In this document: in pieces, positions 43,062 to 46,909 of the stretch
Numbering within the stretch: position 1 is the stretch's first letter
How the letters are laid out: every line of letters begins with the position of its first letter
Assembly (NCBI GenBank): GCA_001803225.1
Contig: MHBF01000068.1
Span: forward strand, 1-46,909
Reading direction: 5' to 3'
Length of the DNA stretch: 46,909 nt
Source: Lentisphaerae bacterium GWF2_44_16
GTDB lineage: Bacteria; Verrucomicrobiota; Lentisphaeria; Victivallales; GWF2-45-14
Position numbers and translations under genes: made by a program
Notes under the pieces: model-generated
Told to the model about the DNA's origin: nothing
The model's input: only the letters and a program-made list of their open reading frames with translations
Database searches by the model: none

Positions 43062-43097
43062 CGGCGTTAAAGACCGCTTTAAAGAAAAGGATTCAAG

Positions 43098-44252
43098 ATG
43101 CAAGACGACACAAATGTAATTGAAGGCAAAAACTGGAAAACATCTTTTGAGCTTTCAGATACAGAGGCGATGCGTTTCGATTATTCGGGAAAACATATCT
43201 TCTCCGTAATGCCCGTATCCTTCGGTACCATCGGAGAAGAAACAGGCATAAGCAGGAAATGCCGCCAACATCATTCGCTGGACGGCCTCTCTTCCCGTAT
43301 AGACATGGAAAATCTAATACCCTTCGGCCCCGAACCCTCCATAAAAAGAACAATTGAATTCGCCTATAACCGCGCCTCTGTCACATGCGATGTAAATATA
43401 CCCAAAGGCATATCGGGCGACAGGCTTTCAATTGACAGCATTTTATTGCCGGGCAAATGGAAAAAAATCGGCATAATAGAAAACAACGGCACATCCTTCA
43501 ATCCGCCCGAAATACGCTGGCATGACATTAAAGATGAAGATTGTGAATTCTTTTCCTCTGAAAAAACTTTTCTTTCCTGTGTCCTCGAAGACGCAAACGG
43601 CTTTCTCTTTGAAACAGGCGCGGGAAACGACCTCTGGCGCTGGAACAGCGCCTCAATACTCAACACCGCGTCATCTTTCAGAATAGAAAAAAATTCTCAT
43701 GGCATACTCATTTCCAGAAATGTCTTCAAATGGGAACAGGAGTGCGAACTGCCCAAAAGGAACTGGCGCTTCAACTGGTATTTCGCCTGGTCTGCCAGAA
43801 AAAATCCCCCTGCCCCCGTTTCTTCCGATATTATAAAGGGCGATATCTTCAACGCCGTAAATAAAGAAAACAAACTGCTTTTCTATGATTTTCTCTCATC
43901 CGCCTTTCCTCCGTCCGGCAGAACCCGGAGAAAAGAACAGAATTCAGCTTCCCCCTGTATGCAATCCCATGCCGTTCAAAACCATTTCAGAAAAATAATA
44001 CGTTCTCTCTCAAACAGAATTGACGGGCACGATATCCGATTTATCAATATCGCTCCTCACATCTGCGATACGGCATCGCACCTGGAACGCAAGTCCGCTT
44101 CCGGTATCGAGCACTGGGATATGATAAGCATCCTCGACCTGCGCCTGTGGGCAGACCATCAGTTCCAAAGCTCCGGCTCACGCTTTTCAATTATCTCCCA
44201 GGCGGACTCTCCTTTCTCGTCCATGCCGTCACTCATGAGCGATTTTGCATAG
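43098..44252 (+). CDS. unrecognised soluble protein
   Basis: The 384-residue protein has no signal peptide or transmembrane segment. It has many Trp and Cys residues, strand-rich blocks (WKTSFELSDTEAMRFDYSGKHI, RASVTCDVNIPKGISGDRL, GFLFETGAGNDLWRWNSA, RNWRFNWYFAWSARKNPP) and a more helical, Ser-rich C-terminal quarter. The middle, with repeated aromatic strands, suggests a beta-sandwich, perhaps carbohydrate-related, but this is only an impression. AAAGGA lies 6 bases before the ATG, and the upstream membrane gene ends 36 bases earlier, so it is probably the last gene of the serS run. Function unknown. Confidence 0.7.
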   Translation: MQDDTNVIEGKNWKTSFELSDTEAMRFDYSGKHIFSVMPVSFGTIGEETGISRKCRQHHSLDGLSSRIDMENLIPFGPEPSIKRTIEFAYNRASVTCDVNIPKGISGDRLSIDSILLPGKWKKIGIIENNGTSFNPPEIRWHDIKDEDCEFFSSEKTFLSCVLEDANGFLFETGAGNDLWRWNSASILNTASSFRIEKNSHGILISRNVFKWEQECELPKRNWRFNWYFAWSARKNPPAPVSSDIIKGDIFNAVNKENKLLFYDFLSSAFPPSGRTRRKEQNSASPCMQSHAVQNHFRKIIRSLSNRIDGHDIRFINIAPHICDTASHLERKSASGIEHWDMISILDLRLWADHQFQSSGSRFSIISQADSPFSSMPSLMSDFA

Positions 44253-44329
44253 TTTTATGATTATTTTGAGAGAGACTTTTTAATAAATTTCAGCTATACT
44301 ATACATGAACAACACCTGAAAGGTTTATT

Positions 44330-45322
44330 ATGGGAAAAGTCAAAATCGGTCTCATAGGCTGTGGAAAAATAGCGTCATGTTCTCACACTCCGGCATTCAA
44401 AGCCATACCGGGGAAAGCCGTGATAACGGCGGTATTTGATCTCAAGAGGGAAAACGCGGAGAAAATCATAAAAGACAATTCCCTGAAAGCAAAAATATAC
44501 ACTTCAGTGGATGAACTTCTTAAATCAGGCATTGACGGAGTGGCGATAAACACCCCCAACAGCAGCCATCACGAACTGACGATAAAAGCCCTGAACGCCG
44601 GAGTAAACGTCCTCGTTGAAAAACCCATGGCCGTAACCCTGAAACAGGCCGATGAAATGATAGCGTTGGCGGAAAAGAAGAAACTCCACCTTCAGGTAAA
44701 CCAGTCCCTGCGCTTCGCTCCCGCTTACGTAAAAATCAAGGAGATGATAGAAGCAGGCAAAATCGGCGACCCGATACATATCCGCTGTCTTAGAGCGTCA
44801 GGCTCATCCCCCGACAAAGGCTGGTCACCCGGCGCAAAGTGGTTTGTACAGAAAAAATTCGCCGGCGGCCTCATCATGGACATAGCGGTGCACATGGCCG
44901 ATATGATGGGCTGGTATTTCGGCAAGGCAAGCAAGGTCTACTCAATGAGTTCCATAAAGATAAAAGGCAACGATGTACCGGACAATGTAACCACGCTCTT
45001 TGATTTCGCAAACGGCGCGACAGGCGTACTCGAACTGAGCTGGACAATTCCCGTCGGCGGCGGCCTGCTGGAAATCTACGGCAGCAAGGGGACGATAAGA
45101 CTAGGCTTCAACCCGGACGGAATAGAATTCGCCACTAAACCCGGTAAATATAAAATCGTCAAGCCGGGCAAATTCAAGACATCACAGGAATGGTTCGCGG
45201 ACGCAATCAACGGCAAGAAGGGTTGTCCCGTTCCCGGCAAAACAGGCAGACACGCTCTCGCGTATTCACTGGCAATAGCTGAATCCGGCGAAAAATCAAA
45301 AGCGGTAACACCCTCAATTTAA
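44330..45322 (+). CDS. Gfo/Idh/MocA-family NAD(P)-dependent oxidoreductase
   Basis: An N-terminal Rossmann fold starts KIGLIGCGKIASCSHTPAF, followed by the family block GVAINTPNSSHHELTIKALNAGVNVLVEKPMA, whose EKP lysine is catalytic, and the C-terminal beta-sheet domain with GGLIMDIAVHMADMMGWYFG (the conserved Asp-x3-His). These enzymes oxidise or epimerise sugars and inositols. At 330 residues it is of normal length. GAAAGG lies 6-7 bases before the ATG. A TATACT sequence at 44295-44300 may be its -10 box but lacks a good -35. The next gene is a TIM-barrel isomerase, a common partner in inositol or keto-sugar catabolism. Confidence 0.92.
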   Translation: MGKVKIGLIGCGKIASCSHTPAFKAIPGKAVITAVFDLKRENAEKIIKDNSLKAKIYTSVDELLKSGIDGVAINTPNSSHHELTIKALNAGVNVLVEKPMAVTLKQADEMIALAEKKKLHLQVNQSLRFAPAYVKIKEMIEAGKIGDPIHIRCLRASGSSPDKGWSPGAKWFVQKKFAGGLIMDIAVHMADMMGWYFGKASKVYSMSSIKIKGNDVPDNVTTLFDFANGATGVLELSWTIPVGGGLLEIYGSKGTIRLGFNPDGIEFATKPGKYKIVKPGKFKTSQEWFADAINGKKGCPVPGKTGRHALAYSLAIAESGEKSKAVTPSI

Positions 45323-45349
45323 CACAATAATAAAGACAAAGGTTTTCTT

Positions 45350-46219
45350 ATGAAAATAGGATTGAGCACATACAGTTTATCAAAGGCAATCAAAGCAGGC
45401 GAAATGGACGTGATTGAAGCTATCCAGTGGATAGCGGACAACGGCGGCAAGCATGTGGAAATAGTGCCATCACCGTTCACGGTTACCGGAGACGACAAGC
45501 TGGTTTCAGCGATAGTCAAAAAGGCAAAAGATACAGGACTGGACATTTCAAGTTATACCATCGGCGGAAACTTGGTATGCGCTTCCGAGGAGGATTTCAA
45601 AAAAGAAGTCGAACGCCTCAAAAAAGAAGTCGATACGGCCCATGCCCTCGGCGTAAAACTCATGCGCCACGACGTAGCATATCGCACAATTGAAGAATCA
45701 ACTCTCGAAAATCTCGAAAAAGATCTTCCAGCCCTCGCAAAAGGTTGCAGAGAAATAGCCGATTACGCTAAAAAATTCGGCATAACAACGAGCGTTGAAA
45801 ACCATGGGCGCCATATACAGGGCAGCGAAAGAGTACAGCGCCTCCTGAGAGCGGTAGGGCGGGATAATTACAAAACCACCGTTGATATTGGCAATTTCCT
45901 CTGCGTTGACGAAAACCCCGTCTGCGCGGTAAAGAATAACATCAAATACGCGTCAATGGTCCACCTGAAAGATTTCTATTACCGTCCGGCGAGTGAAAAC
46001 CCCGGCGAAGGCTGGTTTCCTTCTTCCGGCGGCAATTACCTGCGCGGCGCGATTTTCGGACACGGCGACATAGACGTGAGGGCCGCTCTCAAAATCATTT
46101 GCGAATCCGGCTACAACGGCTATCTCTCGCTGGAATTCGAAGGCATGGAAGACTGCAAACTGGGGTCCCGTCTGGGCATGGCAAACGCCACGCGCATTCT
46201 GGAAGAACTTAAAAAGTAA
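45350..46219 (+). CDS. sugar phosphate isomerase/epimerase, xylose-isomerase-like TIM barrel
   Basis: Single-domain TIM barrel of the AP-endonuclease-2 family, 289 residues. Seen are IGLSTYSLSKAIKAGEMDVI at the start, the metal-binding Glu in TTSVENHGRH (ENHG), TVDIGNFLC, the HLKDFY strand and GHGDIDVRAALKIICESGYNGYLSLEFEG at the end, the usual acidic and histidine ligands of the divalent-metal centre. Members include IolE and hydroxypyruvate or sugar-keto isomerases; the substrate is not decidable here. It follows the dehydrogenase by 27 bases and shares its operon. AAAGG lies 7 bases before the ATG. Confidence 0.9.
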   Translation: MKIGLSTYSLSKAIKAGEMDVIEAIQWIADNGGKHVEIVPSPFTVTGDDKLVSAIVKKAKDTGLDISSYTIGGNLVCASEEDFKKEVERLKKEVDTAHALGVKLMRHDVAYRTIEESTLENLEKDLPALAKGCREIADYAKKFGITTSVENHGRHIQGSERVQRLLRAVGRDNYKTTVDIGNFLCVDENPVCAVKNNIKYASMVHLKDFYYRPASENPGEGWFPSSGGNYLRGAIFGHGDIDVRAALKIICESGYNGYLSLEFEGMEDCKLGSRLGMANATRILEELKK

Positions 46220-46269
46220 ATCTTTGCGGAAAACCCTGTTTTTTGCAAGTGAAAATTCGATGAAATACC

Positions 46270-46312
46270 AATCCCGACTAATTTAAGATCGCACCTTGAA
46301 TCAGTCGGGATT
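46270..46312. terminator. bidirectional terminator-like hairpin between convergent genes
   Basis: Perfect 10-base arms AATCCCGACT and AGTCGGGATT enclose a 23-base loop whose ends (ATTTAAG, CTTGAAT) can extend the stem. On the plus strand a TTTT run overlaps its end. It lies between the isomerase gene (+) and the AraC gene (-). Confidence 0.65.
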
Positions 46313-46331
46313 TTAGAGCAATCGAAAAAAG

Positions 46332-46909
46332 TTACTGCATCTCCTCGGGAATATATCCGGTAATCCGTAAATCCTGAGGGGATATTTTTATCTCGTTTTT
46401 GAAAGCCCTGCTGAAACTGGCAGGGTCGTCATATCCTATCCTCGCGGCTATTTCCTTGCATGTAAGATTCGTGTCCCTTAGAAGGTAACAGGCATATCTC
46501 ATTTTCCTCCGCGTCAGGTATTCGTGCGGCGAAAGGCCGGTCTGCTCCCTGAAAACTCTTGAGAGGTGCTCACGGGACACATTCAGTTCATTCGCGATTC
46601 TTTCCATGCCCAGATTTTCATCAAGTTTTTCAAGCATCAGCTCCTGAGCGTTTTTTATAAGATTGCTCTGAGGATCAAGGGTCTGTTCCTTTTCAAATTT
46701 TTCTCCCAGCGAGGCAAGCACTTCCATAACCAGTTTTGCGCCGGCAAGCGGTGTCATCGTATGTATTACACCCCGGTAATTCCTGTAGGCTTCCAGTTTC
46801 TTGATTATCCCCCTGCTCCGCGGCAAAGTGTAGATATAACCGTAACGCGTCACAATATCATTTATCATCTTTTCCAGAGTCTCGCCGAAAAAACTTATCC
46901 AGAGAAATT
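46332..46909 (-). CDS. AraC-family transcriptional regulator (5' end cut by window edge)
   Basis: The C-terminal ~100 residues are a double helix-turn-helix of the AraC/XylS type: LGMERIANELNVSREHLSRVF, TGLSPHEYLTRRKMRYACYLL and KEIAARIGYDDPASFSRAFKNEIKISPQDLR. The frame stays open through the right edge; the residues beyond the first in-window ATG at 46868 (WISFFGETLEKM) match the sensor domain of such regulators, so the real start is outside the window. It converges on the dehydrogenase-isomerase pair and may control it, or a divergent gene outside the window. Ligand unknown, probably a sugar. Confidence 0.9.
   Translation of the reverse strand, partial: FLWISFFGETLEKMINDIVTRYGYIYTLPRSRGIIKKLEAYRNYRGVIHTMTPLAGAKLVMEVLASLGEKFEKEQTLDPQSNLIKNAQELMLEKLDENLGMERIANELNVSREHLSRVFREQTGLSPHEYLTRRKMRYACYLLRDTNLTCKEIAARIGYDDPASFSRAFKNEIKISPQDLRITGYIPEEMQ

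Noticed and set aside
43060-43078. Short inverted repeat AGCGG...CCGCT after the O-antigen-ligase-like gene
   Set aside because: Only 5 base pairs and no T-run follows; too weak to call a terminator.
46220-46331. Searched for a tRNA or small RNA in this gap because of its strong hairpin
   Set aside because: The hairpin sits between convergent genes and is best explained as a terminator; no cloverleaf can be drawn.

Overview
The window looks like a chromosomal segment of a Gram-negative heterotroph of the PVC superphylum, most likely Lentisphaerae (Victivallis-like). This is inferred from gene content, not from a marker gene. The pointers are two pseudopilins with the [10 protein letters not shown]-terminus and the H-X9-DG type C-terminus, GntR-type regulators fused to sugar-binding folds, large secreted parallel beta-helix proteins, a sulfatase next to a two-module FAD oxidoreductase, and a Lys/Glu/Ala coiled-coil membrane protein ending in an SHD1-like domain. 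No rRNA, tRNA, CRISPR array, insertion sequence or prophage gene was found. Coding density is high and no gene-free stretch exceeds about 250 bases.

Layout. 1-3268 (+): tail of a sulfatase and a FAD oxidoreductase with HEAT-like repeats. 3413-7949 (+): an orphan PAS histidine kinase, a PSP1/RicT protein, an AmrS-type radical SAM protein carrying a Tat signal, and two small membrane proteins. 13185-7969 (-): a four-gene carbohydrate cassette (GntR/solute-binding fusion regulator, CE12-like esterase, beta-helix protein, pseudopilin) behind a consensus sigma-70 promoter. 13427-16220 (+): hisC-tyrA-ABC ATPase. 16381-21635 (+): a second cassette of similar logic (GntR/LacI-fold regulator, pseudopilin, 1132-residue triple beta-helix protein), with a perfect sigma-70 promoter overlapped by a palindrome. 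30215-21713 (-): yjbQ, two TPR envelope proteins, exbB, two exbD and priA, apparently one transcription unit. 31721-30297 (-): a MurC-like ligase. 31824-32789 (+): an LTxxQ helical secreted protein. 37225-32904 (-): trmB, rhomboid protease, glgA, queA. 37264-44252 (+): LMW protein-tyrosine phosphatase, an RpiB-GlyA fusion, serS, a membrane protein, an O-antigen-ligase-like protein and an unknown. 44330-46219 (+): a Gfo/Idh/MocA dehydrogenase and a TIM-barrel isomerase, facing an AraC regulator cut by the right edge.

The two regulator/pseudopilin/beta-helix cassettes are the most distinctive part. Each pairs a one-component sensor whose ligand domain resembles a sugar-binding protein with secreted carbohydrate-active proteins and one dedicated pseudopilin, suggesting substrate-triggered surface display or secretion of polysaccharide-degrading proteins. 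The RpiB-GlyA fusion, the Tat-tagged radical SAM protein and a dispersed 9-base-period repeat found twice within 4 kb are further points of interest. All functional calls rest on reading protein motifs by eye; no database search was run.
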